IMG/VR virus record: IMGVR_UViG_3300017971_000008 | Span: 93,937 to 157,936 of that record | Strand: one strand, 5' to 3' | DNA: 64,000 nt | Origin: a virus | In this document: positions 27,955 to 37,042 of the stretch, piece after piece | Layout: each line of letters starts with the position of its first letter | Numbering within the stretch: the first letter of the stretch is position 1 | Made by a program: the position numbers and the translations under genes | Notes under the pieces: generated by a model | Databases searched by the model: none | What the model saw: the letters and a program-made list of their open reading frames with translations, nothing else | Told to the model about the DNA's origin: nothing

Positions 27955-29768
27955 TGCTGGACATCTACATGCGGGACAAAAAGTATTTCGTGACCCTTGA
28001 TCAGAGTCATGAACATTACGGACGCGCCTACATCATCCTGAAGTCGATGTTGACTACCAAGGAGCAGCAGGATGGGAGGACTTTTTCTATCGGGTATGAA
28101 GATCTCCCGTTTCTGAGGAAGAAGATGATTTCGTTTGGGTTGCTGCCCTATTGCACCATTACCGAGGAAGCTCACCAGTTCGGGGAGTGGCTTCAGTCGT
28201 GCAGGGACTATGAGGCTGCTTTAAAATCAGGTTCCCACGATGCCCAGACTCTCAGTCTCCTGGAGGGGAAGCTGAAAAACCCGTTGTACGCGGACCAGGT
28301 TACTGCTGTGTCCTATCTGCTTTATAAAGGCAGTGCGGGTCTGTTTGACGATATGGGATCGGGCAAGACCCTTATTAGCCTTGCGGTGGCGGCGGCTCTG
28401 GGAGACCAGGTTAGGCGCACCCTTGTGATTTGTCCGCACAACGTAATATTCGGGTTCCTTCGTGAGATAAACAAGCACACCTATTTTAAGGGAATTGCAG
28501 TGCCGTCCGGTCGGAAGACTTCAGTGAAGTTCCTTCAAGACGCTATGCAGGATGACTGGGATTTTCTGCTTGTGCATCCTGAAAACCTGATAGGGATTAA
28601 GAAAGACGTTTATGGGTCTTTGACAGAGTTTCTCAGTCAGCAATGGTTCGATATGATCATTTCTGACGAGTTTCATATGTACAAGAACCTGAGTGCCAAG
28701 CGTACAAAATGTGTTTTGAAGCTAATGAAGGATATTAGAAATCGGGAGGGTGGCTATCCTCGATGTATTCCGATGACCGGTACGCCGATTTCGGAAACTC
28801 CTGTGAATGCCTATACCATCTTGAGGTTGTTGAGTTTCGATCAGATGCCGCATATTACCCGGTTTGAGAATTATTACTGCGAGAAGCGGACAGTTCAGTT
28901 CGGGAAAGGTGGCCCGGTTGCCAAGAAGGTTGTAGGTTTCAAGAATCTGGATGAGTTGAAGGCCAGAATAGAGCATGTTTCCATACGTCGAACCAAGGAT
29001 GACATGAAAGGTTTTCCCGATAAGATAGAGGTCATTCGGGATATAGAGCTTACAGGACGCCAGAAGGTTTTGTACAAGGCTATTTGCGGGGAAGTGGTTG
29101 CCGAGTTGGGGTTATCGACTCGAATAAACCTGATGTCCTTTCTACAAAACAGTAATTCTGTGCTGCGTCTCAGGCAGTTGATGAATCACCCTAATCTTTT
29201 GAACGAGGAGGGTGAGTCCGCAAAGTACAAGGAAATCGATCTTATCCTGGACGAGCTGTTTACCGACCCGGAGGCGAAGGCGGTTATCTGGACCGCGTAT
29301 AGGCAGTCGGCGCAGAATCTCTATGAGAGGTATAAGAGCCTTTATGGGGCAGTCAAAATCATTGGCGGTATGAATGAGGCTGTTTTTGAGAGGACGGCTT
29401 ATGAATTCGAGAACCAGGACGCTCCTCGGGTGGCTGTCTGTACCGCGGAAAAGGCTGGTACCGGCACAGACTTTCTTGCCAGGGCGAGAACGGCCATCTA
29501 CACAGATCGGCCACACTCGTATGTTTTGTATAAGCAATCGATGGATCGTATTCACCGAAGGGTAACGTCTTCCAACAACCCAAATCAGTTGGATCGCATA
29601 CGGGCTCAACCGGCGACACTGATTTTCCTGGATGTGGTGAACTCCGTGGATGCCCTGGTTCGGGACCAGCTGATGGGCAAGCAGGATGTCGCCCAGGCGA
29701 TGACCACCGGGAACCAGAAACTTGTAGAGATCGGCAGGGCCGATTTATTGAAGTATTTTAAGCTATGA
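27954..29768 (+). CDS. SNF2-family DNA helicase/translocase
   Basis: This 604-residue superfamily 2 ATPase has an N-terminal accessory region of about 110 residues. It carries LYADQ with the Q-motif Gln115, Walker A MGSGKT (134-139), DEFH as motif II (238-241), MTGTPI as motif III, and a second RecA-like domain ending in QSMDRIHR (motif VI). Phage SNF2-like proteins act in replication initiation, fork remodelling or recombination, as T4 UvsW and Dda do by other folds. It lies in the operon between the TSCPD and MazG genes. The substrate is not inferable from sequence. Confidence 0.85.
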   Translation: MLDIYMRDKKYFVTLDQSHEHYGRAYIILKSMLTTKEQQDGRTFSIGYEDLPFLRKKMISFGLLPYCTITEEAHQFGEWLQSCRDYEAALKSGSHDAQTLSLLEGKLKNPLYADQVTAVSYLLYKGSAGLFDDMGSGKTLISLAVAAALGDQVRRTLVICPHNVIFGFLREINKHTYFKGIAVPSGRKTSVKFLQDAMQDDWDFLLVHPENLIGIKKDVYGSLTEFLSQQWFDMIISDEFHMYKNLSAKRTKCVLKLMKDIRNREGGYPRCIPMTGTPISETPVNAYTILRLLSFDQMPHITRFENYYCEKRTVQFGKGGPVAKKVVGFKNLDELKARIEHVSIRRTKDDMKGFPDKIEVIRDIELTGRQKVLYKAICGEVVAELGLSTRINLMSFLQNSNSVLRLRQLMNHPNLLNEEGESAKYKEIDLILDELFTDPEAKAVIWTAYRQSAQNLYERYKSLYGAVKIIGGMNEAVFERTAYEFENQDAPRVAVCTAEKAGTGTDFLARARTAIYTDRPHSYVLYKQSMDRIHRRVTSSNNPNQLDRIRAQPATLIFLDVVNSVDALVRDQLMGKQDVAQAMTTGNQKLVEIGRADLLKYFKL

Positions 29769-30886
29769 GAAATCTTTTGTTGATGAATAGGATGTTGGAC
29801 CGGGATACGGGCATCGTATTGCCCGATGGCCGTGTGTACAAGCCTATCTATAATTATGGGTTTTCCAGGGAGTCCATGAAGGGTGTTTTTGAGGTCTGCC
29901 ACCAGGTATCTTCGCAGATGTGGGGTTATTTTGGTTATAGTGGGCTTATTTCTCCCTGGCAGGATGATCCTGATCCTCGGGCACAGTTTAATTTTCAACA
30001 GAAGACTATTTTGTCCTTGATGAAGTTTCTTGAGGATGAAGACATCGATCTGTGGTCGTATTGCGTCCTGGTTTGCGCTGTATCGGACTACACGCGGTAC
30101 GAGAGGCCTGCTCTCCTGTTTGGGCAACGAACCCATCGCAGCTGGATGAAGAAGCTCAGAAAGCATGCTGGGAGCCGTCAGAGGGTAAAGGATGTTGCTA
30201 CTTTCATGTTGAGGTTTATTGAACTCCAGGTGGAGCATCGAGGTGTGGCCCAGGTCAGGATCAAAAACATTCTGGGCACCGAGGTTGGTGGCCGCAAAAA
30301 GGCTTTTATTACTTATCACAGGATAGCGGATCGCATAAAGCAGATGGTGGAGCTGGAACTGGACTGGCTCGACTGGCTTGCGCTGAAGGTGAGGAATTTC
30401 CTGGATTTCCGACCGAAGGAGATGCCTCTAATCAAGATGATAGTAAACTTCAACAACCTGGACCCGGATATGAATGCGCTCAGACGGAAGATGGATGACC
30501 GTTGGCGGGAGATACGGGAGTTCCTGAACCTATCTGATTCCTGTGAGTTCCCGGATGGCTACATCCCGAAGGGGTGGGTGCCCTCAAATGATGATTTCAA
30601 GGACTCCAAGAATATTGCCAGGATACGTGGTGATGGTTTTTATTTCTATCCGAACGGTGAGCAGCGTAGAGGCAAGAGGCACTATGCCTCCAATACCTAT
30701 TTCGGGATAAGGTGTGACCCAACGAATTTTCACATGTTCCGTAAGGACTGGCACAAGACTTCGCTGCTCACATCCAGACCGAAGTGGGAGGAGTACAGGG
30801 ACTACGCTATTTCTCCTGGGAGATGGGACGAGAAAGGTGAACCGGACAAGCCATGGGGCAGGAAAGTGAAGTGGAGGACACGATGA
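29765..30886 (+). CDS. Hypothetical protein in replication block
   Basis: This 373-residue protein overlaps both neighbours by 4 nt. It is rich in aromatic and basic residues: helices in the first 250 residues (IADRIKQMVELELDWLDWLALKVRN) and a C-terminal region with WREIREFLNLSD and YASNTYFGI. It has no P-loop, zinc cluster, signal peptide or membrane helix. Basic character and location suggest nucleic acid binding, but no family is recognised. Confidence 0.6.
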   Translation: MRNLLLMNRMLDRDTGIVLPDGRVYKPIYNYGFSRESMKGVFEVCHQVSSQMWGYFGYSGLISPWQDDPDPRAQFNFQQKTILSLMKFLEDEDIDLWSYCVLVCAVSDYTRYERPALLFGQRTHRSWMKKLRKHAGSRQRVKDVATFMLRFIELQVEHRGVAQVRIKNILGTEVGGRKKAFITYHRIADRIKQMVELELDWLDWLALKVRNFLDFRPKEMPLIKMIVNFNNLDPDMNALRRKMDDRWREIREFLNLSDSCEFPDGYIPKGWVPSNDDFKDSKNIARIRGDGFYFYPNGEQRRGKRHYASNTYFGIRCDPTNFHMFRKDWHKTSLLTSRPKWEEYRDYAISPGRWDEKGEPDKPWGRKVKWRTR

Positions 30887-31290
30887 CAAATGAAGAATAT
30901 ATCAAACTGGTGTTGGAGACGGAGAGCATTGATATTAGTGCCATTCAGGAGCGTCTTGGCGACCCGCAGGTGGTGAGGCTCGTGCATGCGGCTATGGGGA
31001 TGGTCACTGAGGCGGGAGAACTTCTGGATATGCTCAAAAAGCATTTGTTCTATGGCAGGGAGCTGGATCTTGTGAACGTGGAGGAGGAACTTGGGGATTC
31101 TTTATGGTATCTCGGTTTAGCGGTGGACGATATGCGGGAGATGGGTTACGACACCAGCATTGAACAGATCCAGGAAAAGAATATTGCCAAGTTGAGGAAA
31201 CGCTATGGGGAGAAGTTTTCTAAGGACGCTGCGCTGACCCGAGACCTGGATGCGGAGAGGAAAATTCTCGAAGATGGACCTCAAGACTGA
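30883..31290 (+). CDS. MazG-like nucleotide pyrophosphohydrolase
   Basis: This 135-residue protein starts at the ATG at 30883, with GTGGAGG upstream and ATGA overlap with the previous gene; a longer upstream reading is less likely. The all-alpha MazG signature is clear: EAGE at 43-46, then EEELGDSLWYLGL (68-80) with the metal-binding acidic residues. Enzymes of this family hydrolyse (d)NTPs to monophosphates. In phages they are thought to adjust nucleotide pools or ppGpp-related signalling. It overlaps the helicase loader by 17 nt. Confidence 0.85.
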   Translation: MTNEEYIKLVLETESIDISAIQERLGDPQVVRLVHAAMGMVTEAGELLDMLKKHLFYGRELDLVNVEEELGDSLWYLGLAVDDMREMGYDTSIEQIQEKNIAKLRKRYGEKFSKDAALTRDLDAERKILEDGPQD

Positions 31291-31990
31291 GCTACTGTCG
31301 GAGTGTGACCGGTGCGGCCACACCGGGGTGATCGGTACGGAGCTGTGTGAGTGTTCGTACAGGTTCAGGGCACTCAATCGCATGGTGTATACGGGGTTTA
31401 ATCTGAAGACCTCGAAGCTCGTTTCGGGTGACTATCATATTCCTGAGATAGAGTCCGGTGAGGAGTATCTGGATTACTATCTGGACAATCCTGAAGCGGT
31501 TGAGAAAAGTGGTCTAGGTCTTTATCTTTATTCCAGGGAGAAGGGCCGTGGAAAAACCACTCTGGCGCATCGGCTAGTGTTCCAGGTGGCCAGGTATTTT
31601 GCCCACACGTCCAGGTACAAGCGAGATCGAAATTATGCGTTTGAGCGTACCGACAGGTTTTTGGCCGATAAAGATTCCGGTCTGTGGAAATCTTCTTTCT
31701 ATGTACTTGATGACCTCGGCGCCGAGGACGGTTCCGCTTCCTGGACGAGGAAGAAAGCTCTTTCAGCATTTCAAGAGCTTCTGCATTTCAGGAGAGACAA
31801 TCAGTTACCAACGATAATCACCTCGAACTATGAACCTTCAGATTTGTCACGCCTGTATGATGGGGTGCTGGATTCCCTTTTGGAGATATCGCCTGATGGA
31901 TACCTGGGAGGTGTCATGTTCCGTCAGGTTGAAATAGGCGGCGGGGAAGACTTCAGACTGTCTAAAGAGGAGAGCGCATGGCCTCTGTAG
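31274..31990 (+). CDS. DnaC/DnaI-like AAA+ helicase loader
   Basis: This protein is 238 residues from the ATG at 31274; an in-frame ATG at 31250 would add 8 residues. The N-terminus has a zinc cluster (CDRCGHTG...CEC, C11, C14, C25, C27) like DnaI-type loaders. The AAA+ core has Walker A EKGRGKTT (89-96), Walker B FYVLDDLGAE (142-151) and sensor TIITSNY. A DnaB-type helicase gene follows, overlapping by 13 nt, so the pair likely work together to load helicase at the phage origin. An arginine finger candidate lies near GGVMFRQVE. Confidence 0.8.
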   Translation: MDLKTELLSECDRCGHTGVIGTELCECSYRFRALNRMVYTGFNLKTSKLVSGDYHIPEIESGEEYLDYYLDNPEAVEKSGLGLYLYSREKGRGKTTLAHRLVFQVARYFAHTSRYKRDRNYAFERTDRFLADKDSGLWKSSFYVLDDLGAEDGSASWTRKKALSAFQELLHFRRDNQLPTIITSNYEPSDLSRLYDGVLDSLLEISPDGYLGGVMFRQVEIGGGEDFRLSKEESAWPL

Positions 31991-33330
31991 TTTCTGTTAT
32001 GGACATTGAGGTTGAGGCTGAGTTTCTGGCTTCTGTGCTGCGCGGTTCCAAGTGTATTGATCGCCAGCTTCTGAGGCACCTTGAGCCGGAGTACTTCTCG
32101 GTGGACTCCTATAAGTGGATAGCGGAGGTACTTCTGCATAGAGAGTGGGAGCCCCTTCCGCAAGGTCTTCTTGACCAGGAGCTTATGGTGGTGGTCGATG
32201 AAGATGATAGGTCAAAGTATAGGGACCAGTTAAACCTTCTGTATCAACGTGAGCTCACTTTCGATGAGGAGGCTGCGGATCGTTTCAAAGCCTTTGTCTC
32301 CTATTGTAAAGTGAATTCTTCCATAACCGAGTCCTTTGCGGGGTTCGGTCGGTCCAACAGGCTAGACCTTCTGCTCAGGGAGGTCTCAGACTCTGCCTCT
32401 CTGGCCAGAGGTATCCTGGAGGGTGATGAGCTTCCTGTACATGATTTGGCCGAAGAATATTTAACTCGTAGTGATCGGCGCAGGGAAGAGAGGGACAATC
32501 CGAATCTGAACCCTAGAGTTCTGTTTGGTATACCCGGACTTGACGAGCAGTTTGTTGTCAAGGCCCCGATGTTGGTTGATTTCCTCGCTCCGTTCAAACG
32601 CTTCAAGTCGATTATTCTGAATGCCATCGCCTACTCTGTGCTATTACAGGGTTTCAATGTGTTGCATCTGACGTATGAGAACTCTCTGGAGCTAACCTCG
32701 GACAGATATGATTCGATGTTTTCCGGTCTGGGTTATGACCGGGTGTCGAATCTGCTGCTGACCGAAGAGGAGCGTCTCCAGCTTGACAGGATGTGGGCGT
32801 GGATACAGTCATGGGATAATCGGCTCAAGATCATAAAATGCCGGTCTCGACAGACCACTGTGCAGGATGTTGCTGATCGGATAAAGCGTATCGAGGACGA
32901 GGAGGGCTGGAGCCCTGATGTGGAGATCTGGGATTATCTCAACATCATCAAACCTTCAGAGAGTAATCGTGAGGAGCGCCGGGAGCAGGGGCAGATTGTC
33001 TGGGATTTGAAGGGGCATGCCGATGACATAGGGGTAGCTCAGTTTACGGCCACCCAGGCGAACATGGAAGGCGCCACAGCAGCCAGGATGCAGTTCCAGC
33101 ATCGAGGTAAGAGCATTGACATCTCTCAGGGTATGGATCTCTCTATAGCGATAGACCAGACGAAGGAGGAGCGTAAGGAGGGCCTTATCGTGCTTTCCCC
33201 TCAGTTTGCCAGGAATGCCGAGATAACTATTCCAGAGGTGGTACTGGAGTCAGACATTCCGCGGATGCAGATAGATCCCTGTTTATACAGGCTTTGGCAG
33301 TATGCCGAGAGGCTTAATCCGTATGTGTAG
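31978..33330 (+). CDS. DnaB-like replicative helicase with degenerate P-loop
   Basis: This 450-residue protein has a DnaB N-terminal-like domain at about residues 8-110 and a RecA-like C-terminal domain starting at GIPGLDE (184-190). Walker A is abnormal: LAPFKRFKS (203-211) keeps Lys210-Ser211 but lacks the glycines of GxxGxGKS. Other motifs are recognisable: TYENS with catalytic-type Glu234, Walker B EIWDYLN (Asp319), and ATQAN with sensor Gln360. The start has a GAGGAG site. It is either a helicase with an unusual nucleotide pocket or an inactive subunit. No other DnaB-like gene is in the window, which favours activity. The product sits between loader and primase. Confidence 0.75.
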   Translation: MASVVSVMDIEVEAEFLASVLRGSKCIDRQLLRHLEPEYFSVDSYKWIAEVLLHREWEPLPQGLLDQELMVVVDEDDRSKYRDQLNLLYQRELTFDEEAADRFKAFVSYCKVNSSITESFAGFGRSNRLDLLLREVSDSASLARGILEGDELPVHDLAEEYLTRSDRRREERDNPNLNPRVLFGIPGLDEQFVVKAPMLVDFLAPFKRFKSIILNAIAYSVLLQGFNVLHLTYENSLELTSDRYDSMFSGLGYDRVSNLLLTEEERLQLDRMWAWIQSWDNRLKIIKCRSRQTTVQDVADRIKRIEDEEGWSPDVEIWDYLNIIKPSESNREERREQGQIVWDLKGHADDIGVAQFTATQANMEGATAARMQFQHRGKSIDISQGMDLSIAIDQTKEERKEGLIVLSPQFARNAEITIPEVVLESDIPRMQIDPCLYRLWQYAERLNPYV

Positions 33331-33351
33331 TATTTTTTTGGAGCAAAATAG

Positions 33352-33381
33352 TTGACTTCTCCTTTTGCGGTAAGCTACAAG
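33352..33381 (+). promoter_or_regulatory. Possible promoter upstream of primase
   Basis: A TTGACT box at 33352-33357 is followed after 18 nt by TACAAG at 33376-33381, within a 96-nt gap. It would start a transcript near 33388, 39 nt before the primase ATG. The fit to consensus is moderate. Confidence 0.4.
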
Positions 33382-33426
33382 TAGTTTCAGGTTCAGCGAC
33401 CTTTAAAGAGAAAATAGGACGGCGAG

Positions 33427-34431
33427 ATGGTGGACTCTCGTTCTTATATTTTGGAGAAACTGCAAGGCTCGAATTTCAACGAGAAGGGCAGGCTCCATAC
33501 CCGATGTCCTTTTCATGAAGGCGATGTTCATCCCAGTTTTTCCATAACCGAGGACGGCCTGTTTATCTGCGGATCTCCAAGATGTGGTGTTCGCGGTAAT
33601 TTTTTTCAGTTTTATAAATATATGGAGGGCCTGTCGAGCTGGAAGGAGGTCCATGACCGGCTCAAGCAGAACAAGCCTAAAATCTCAACGACGGTTGAAG
33701 CACTTCTTGGAATAAAACCCAGCACCACGCGCCGGGAGCTTGCGTTGAATGATTTTCCCATCGCACCGTTTGTAGAGCCTTTAGGGGATGTCGCTTACTT
33801 GCAGGGACGTGGCTTGACCAATGAGCTTTTATCTTATTTTGGTGTGTCTTACGGAACGGGAGGTGAATACGATGGGGTGAACCTGAAGAATACCCTCGTA
33901 TTCCCTATCTATGACTGTAACGGAGACTATTATACTTTTCAGGTACGTGTACTGCGGGAGAGTTCACCGACCAGATGGGAGCATCCACGGGGGAGCTGCT
34001 CTCCATATCTTCTGTATGCCGGTTGGCTTGTGGACGGGCGCAGTCGTGATCTGTGGATAGTGGAAGGTGCTTCGGATGTCTGGCGTTTGTTTTCTTTTGG
34101 GGTGCAGGCGGTGGGTTTGTTCACCAAAGAGGCTTCTACGAGACAGTTGAATACCATAACGGCTTTGTGTCGTGATTTTAAATTAAGGCCTGTTGTATGT
34201 ATGGACGGTGATGTTCCAGATGCGGGGAAGGTAATTTACAGGGAACTGTATGTGTCTGGGCTCGAACCGGCGATAGTTTACTTAAAAACGGAGGAGGACC
34301 CTGGCGGATTAAGCCAGCTGAGGTTTGTAGAAGTTTGCAACGAGATAACGAGAGGGAACAATGAGAGACAGCAAAAAGGGGGATCGAGTTCGCCGTATGG
34401 TGAAATCCACGGTGGAGGGCCTGAAATATGA
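33427..34431 (+). CDS. DNA primase (CHC2 zinc finger plus TOPRIM)
   Basis: This 334-residue protein has an N-terminal zinc finger of DnaG type: C27, H30, C48 and C53 (CPFH...CGSPRC), followed by GNFFQFYKYMEG. A TOPRIM domain has WIVEGASDVW (Glu213) and the acidic pair in CMDGD (Asp260, Asp262). The protein is shorter than DnaG and lacks the C-terminal helicase-binding domain, as in many phage primases. It makes RNA primers for the phage fork. The next gene starts 71 nt inside its 3' end. Confidence 0.85.
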   Translation: MVDSRSYILEKLQGSNFNEKGRLHTRCPFHEGDVHPSFSITEDGLFICGSPRCGVRGNFFQFYKYMEGLSSWKEVHDRLKQNKPKISTTVEALLGIKPSTTRRELALNDFPIAPFVEPLGDVAYLQGRGLTNELLSYFGVSYGTGGEYDGVNLKNTLVFPIYDCNGDYYTFQVRVLRESSPTRWEHPRGSCSPYLLYAGWLVDGRSRDLWIVEGASDVWRLFSFGVQAVGLFTKEASTRQLNTITALCRDFKLRPVVCMDGDVPDAGKVIYRELYVSGLEPAIVYLKTEEDPGGLSQLRFVEVCNEITRGNNERQQKGGSSSPYGEIHGGGPEI

Positions 34432-35203
34432 GGAGCCTGCTTTATACAAAAGTCTGGAAAAGTGGCAGCGCCTTATTTTAAGCACAGTATTTAAAGTCAG
34501 CGAAATAACCGGACAGGACGCAGAAGCGGTATTCCAGGACATTGTTCTGGCGCTTGTGGAGGTGAGTAATGTCAAGGCGGTTCCTCTCTATCGTTGGCGT
34601 AATAAGCTGTGGGAAATGAAGCGTGTCTTCGGTAAGTACGCTCTTTTGAAGGCTCCCAGAAATAACAAGAAGGATCTGTATCGAGAGGCGTTCGCTCCAG
34701 TGGATGAGGTCACCATGGTGGAGCGTTGCGAATTTGACTCTTTAGTGTATGCGAAAGCACAACAGACCTGTGCGGATATTCTGACCTTGCATTTTTCAGT
34801 GCGGCACGGCTATTCCAAATTTGCTGAAGTGGAAAAGCTGGTCAGGGTTACCACCAGGCGGGATGGGGTTCGCTTCGAGAAGAAAAAGGTACGAAATTTC
34901 AAACGACAGGTCAGGGAGTTGAGTGTTTCTGATCCTTGTTTGTGGTCGGACAAAGACAGGAAAGAGGATTTTGTCTTAGAAGATCTCACCTCTCAGAATG
35001 CAGAGGCTGATTTAATTACAAAGGAAGCCTTGGGTCTAGTTTATGCTTCTGTAACTCCTGAAGCTCGTCAGATCCTTCGTTACCTGCTCAAGCATCCTGG
35101 TGCTGAATCTCTTGAAATCTCCCGTGAACTCGGTATGCCCCGACTTGTTGTTCGTGAGGGTTCCCGGTTTATCAGGAACGCTATACACGAGTTAGCGGGG
35201 TAA
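34361..35203 (+). CDS. Divergent sigma70-family-like factor
   Basis: This 280-residue protein has residues 30-100 resembling sigma region 2 (TGQDAEAVFQDIVLALVEVS, then YRWRNKLWEMKRVFGKY). Residues 225-280 resemble region 4 with a helix-turn-helix (VTPEARQILRYLLKHPGA, LEISRELGMPRLVVREGSR). The middle (110-220) is basic and unassigned. Phage sigma-like factors redirect host RNA polymerase to middle or late promoters, and that is the proposed role. The ATG follows GAGAGGG and lies 71 nt inside the primase gene, a longer overlap than elsewhere. An alternative start is at 34397. Confidence 0.5.
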   Translation: MRDSKKGDRVRRMVKSTVEGLKYEEPALYKSLEKWQRLILSTVFKVSEITGQDAEAVFQDIVLALVEVSNVKAVPLYRWRNKLWEMKRVFGKYALLKAPRNNKKDLYREAFAPVDEVTMVERCEFDSLVYAKAQQTCADILTLHFSVRHGYSKFAEVEKLVRVTTRRDGVRFEKKKVRNFKRQVRELSVSDPCLWSDKDRKEDFVLEDLTSQNAEADLITKEALGLVYASVTPEARQILRYLLKHPGAESLEISRELGMPRLVVREGSRFIRNAIHELAG

Positions 35204-35205
35204 TC

Positions 35206-36306
35206 ATGGCGCACTGTGATGTAGATTCAAAACCGATAATGGATCTTTGCACCTGCTTTGATCAGATTGCGATGAAGGACAGTGTCATTCATTTTAAATA
35301 TGAAGACGGTTGGCTCGTGGTGTACGGTTCAAACTATATCGGGCTTGTCAGTTTGGGTTTGGAGGTTGAGGGTACCGGTTCCTTTTCTTTTGGTGTAGGG
35401 GCCTCGAAGCTTATTGCCACGTTTAAGAAACTGTATGAGGGACGTATTCGGATTTCTGTGACAAAGACCAAAGCGAAGTTGGCTATCGGTAACATTTCGA
35501 TTAGCCTTGGTATCCAGGAGTACGTGGACTTCCCGGTGGTACCTGAAATGGAGACCCTGGATGGCCCTGTAAAGGACTGGCTTGTAGAGAGCGTAGCGAA
35601 GTGCAATTTCTCTACAACTCGTGTTGGGGAGGCCGTGCAGGGCGTTCTCATAGATTCAGAAGAGTTTCTCAGGGTCTGTAAAATAAATACCAGCTCTATC
35701 CGCCTCATAACGTACCCTGAGCAAGGTTTAGGGGATTTCCGAATCTATGTTCCTATTGAGAGTTCAAAAATATTTGCCAAGTTTAAAAAGGACATAAAGT
35801 GTGTCAGGTATAGGTCAGATAAGTTTGGTATCGAGTTGTCCAGCGGGGTTTTTGTTTGTTTTTCCAATCTGGAAGACACCTATCCTGATGACTACATATC
35901 GGCGCTCGGGTTGTTTAAGGGGCTCAGTGTTATCGCACCTGAAATGTACCAAAGGTATGCGTTTAAGACGGATGACCTGGTGAACGCGCTGGATCTCGCA
36001 AACTCTGTACTCGGAGAGGATAGTCCTTTTGTGACTTTGAAGATTGTCGGTAGCGAACCTTCTTCCAGGTTTCCAGTATGGGATCTAGGTGGGAAATCCT
36101 ATGATACCTGTTCGGTCAGTGAAAAAGTTGTTTGTGTTGAGGAAGGGGTCTCCGATCCTGTTTCATTCTCTGTAAATAGGAAAGATTGCGCGAATATTTT
36201 AAAAACTTATGGGGATCGCGTAATTATTTTCAACGAGGGCAGTCGTCCTCTGGTATGTTCTAATGTAGAGGGACTGGATGTTACGTTGTTACTGAAGGTC
36301 GCATAA
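35206..36306 (+). CDS. DnaN-like beta sliding clamp
   Basis: This 366-residue protein has the length of a bacterial beta clamp. Three repeats of alternating strands fit the clamp's three-domain form: each has a helix such as GASKLIATFKKLY or TDDLVNALDLANSVL, then paired strands. It lies between the sigma-like gene and the DNA polymerase gene, and a DnaX-type loader is encoded nearby, which supports the call. Sequence identity to DnaN is low and no single signature motif is diagnostic, so a different replication accessory protein remains possible. Confidence 0.55.
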   Translation: MAHCDVDSKPIMDLCTCFDQIAMKDSVIHFKYEDGWLVVYGSNYIGLVSLGLEVEGTGSFSFGVGASKLIATFKKLYEGRIRISVTKTKAKLAIGNISISLGIQEYVDFPVVPEMETLDGPVKDWLVESVAKCNFSTTRVGEAVQGVLIDSEEFLRVCKINTSSIRLITYPEQGLGDFRIYVPIESSKIFAKFKKDIKCVRYRSDKFGIELSSGVFVCFSNLEDTYPDDYISALGLFKGLSVIAPEMYQRYAFKTDDLVNALDLANSVLGEDSPFVTLKIVGSEPSSRFPVWDLGGKSYDTCSVSEKVVCVEEGVSDPVSFSVNRKDCANILKTYGDRVIIFNEGSRPLVCSNVEGLDVTLLLKVA

Positions 36307-36316
36307 GGAGGAAAGC

Positions 36317-37036
36317 ATGAATAGGTTAAAACCAAGGGTACCTCTGGATAAGAACATTCTGGAGAGGATAAACGAGTATTATGGTTGGAGGTTGGGCCAC
36401 AGGGTTTTGTACCGTGAGTGTTTTTCTCATCCTGCGCTGGATATGCACTCCTGCAACCCTCTGGCCAGGTTGGAGGGTGGTGATAAGTGTTCGTACTGTA
36501 ATCATGCTCCGGGCGGCATCTGCAAAATTACCTGCCATGTCAATCGCTATTGTCTGGCCGTGTTCGCGTTCCGTTTGGGTCTTGGTGGTAGCGATGTGTT
36601 CAACAAGGCCATGAAGACCAACCTGGGCATGAGCTATCAGAACCTTTACAAGAAGGTGGATGCACTGTTGAACGAGGTTCAGGCGGATGATGGTACCGCC
36701 CAGGACCTGTCGGCTATATCGACTGAAACGACAGAGCGCAACTCGTCAGGTAAAAAGAAGAAGAAACCTGCGAAGAAGAAGCCTGCGAAGAAGAAACCCA
36801 AGGAGACTTTTGTTGATGACAAAGGTCGGGAGCTTGTGGACATCCCGGAGGCTGCCAAACTTTACGGTTGCAGCTATCACAACATGTACGTGCATGTGAT
36901 GGAGCGCGAGAACCTGGAGAAGGTTCCTGTTCCAGTAGGTGATAAGAAAGGGAAGCCGCGAGTTTTTGTTCGGAAGGAAGATGTGCTGAAGATGAAGGAA
37001 AAGAAAGAGAAGAAGAAACGTAAAAAGGGAGCTTGA
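36317..37036 (+). CDS. Cys-rich protein with Lys-rich linker and C-terminal helix-turn-helix
   Basis: This 239-residue protein follows a strong AAGGAGG site. The N-terminal part has many Cys/His (CSYCNHAPGGICKITC). A linker of KKKKKPAKKKPAKKKP (about residues 145-160) is encoded by a short AAG-rich repeat at 36751-36802. The C-terminal part (165-225) looks like an excisionase/MerR-type helix-turn-helix: DIPEAAKLYGCSYHNMYVHV, then PRVFVRKEDVLKM. It ends in a second Lys-rich tail. It is probably a DNA-binding accessory of replication. Function is not recognised. Confidence 0.55.
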   Translation: MNRLKPRVPLDKNILERINEYYGWRLGHRVLYRECFSHPALDMHSCNPLARLEGGDKCSYCNHAPGGICKITCHVNRYCLAVFAFRLGLGGSDVFNKAMKTNLGMSYQNLYKKVDALLNEVQADDGTAQDLSAISTETTERNSSGKKKKKPAKKKPAKKKPKETFVDDKGRELVDIPEAAKLYGCSYHNMYVHVMERENLEKVPVPVGDKKGKPRVFVRKEDVLKMKEKKEKKKRKKGA

Positions 37037-37042
37037 TCCTGT

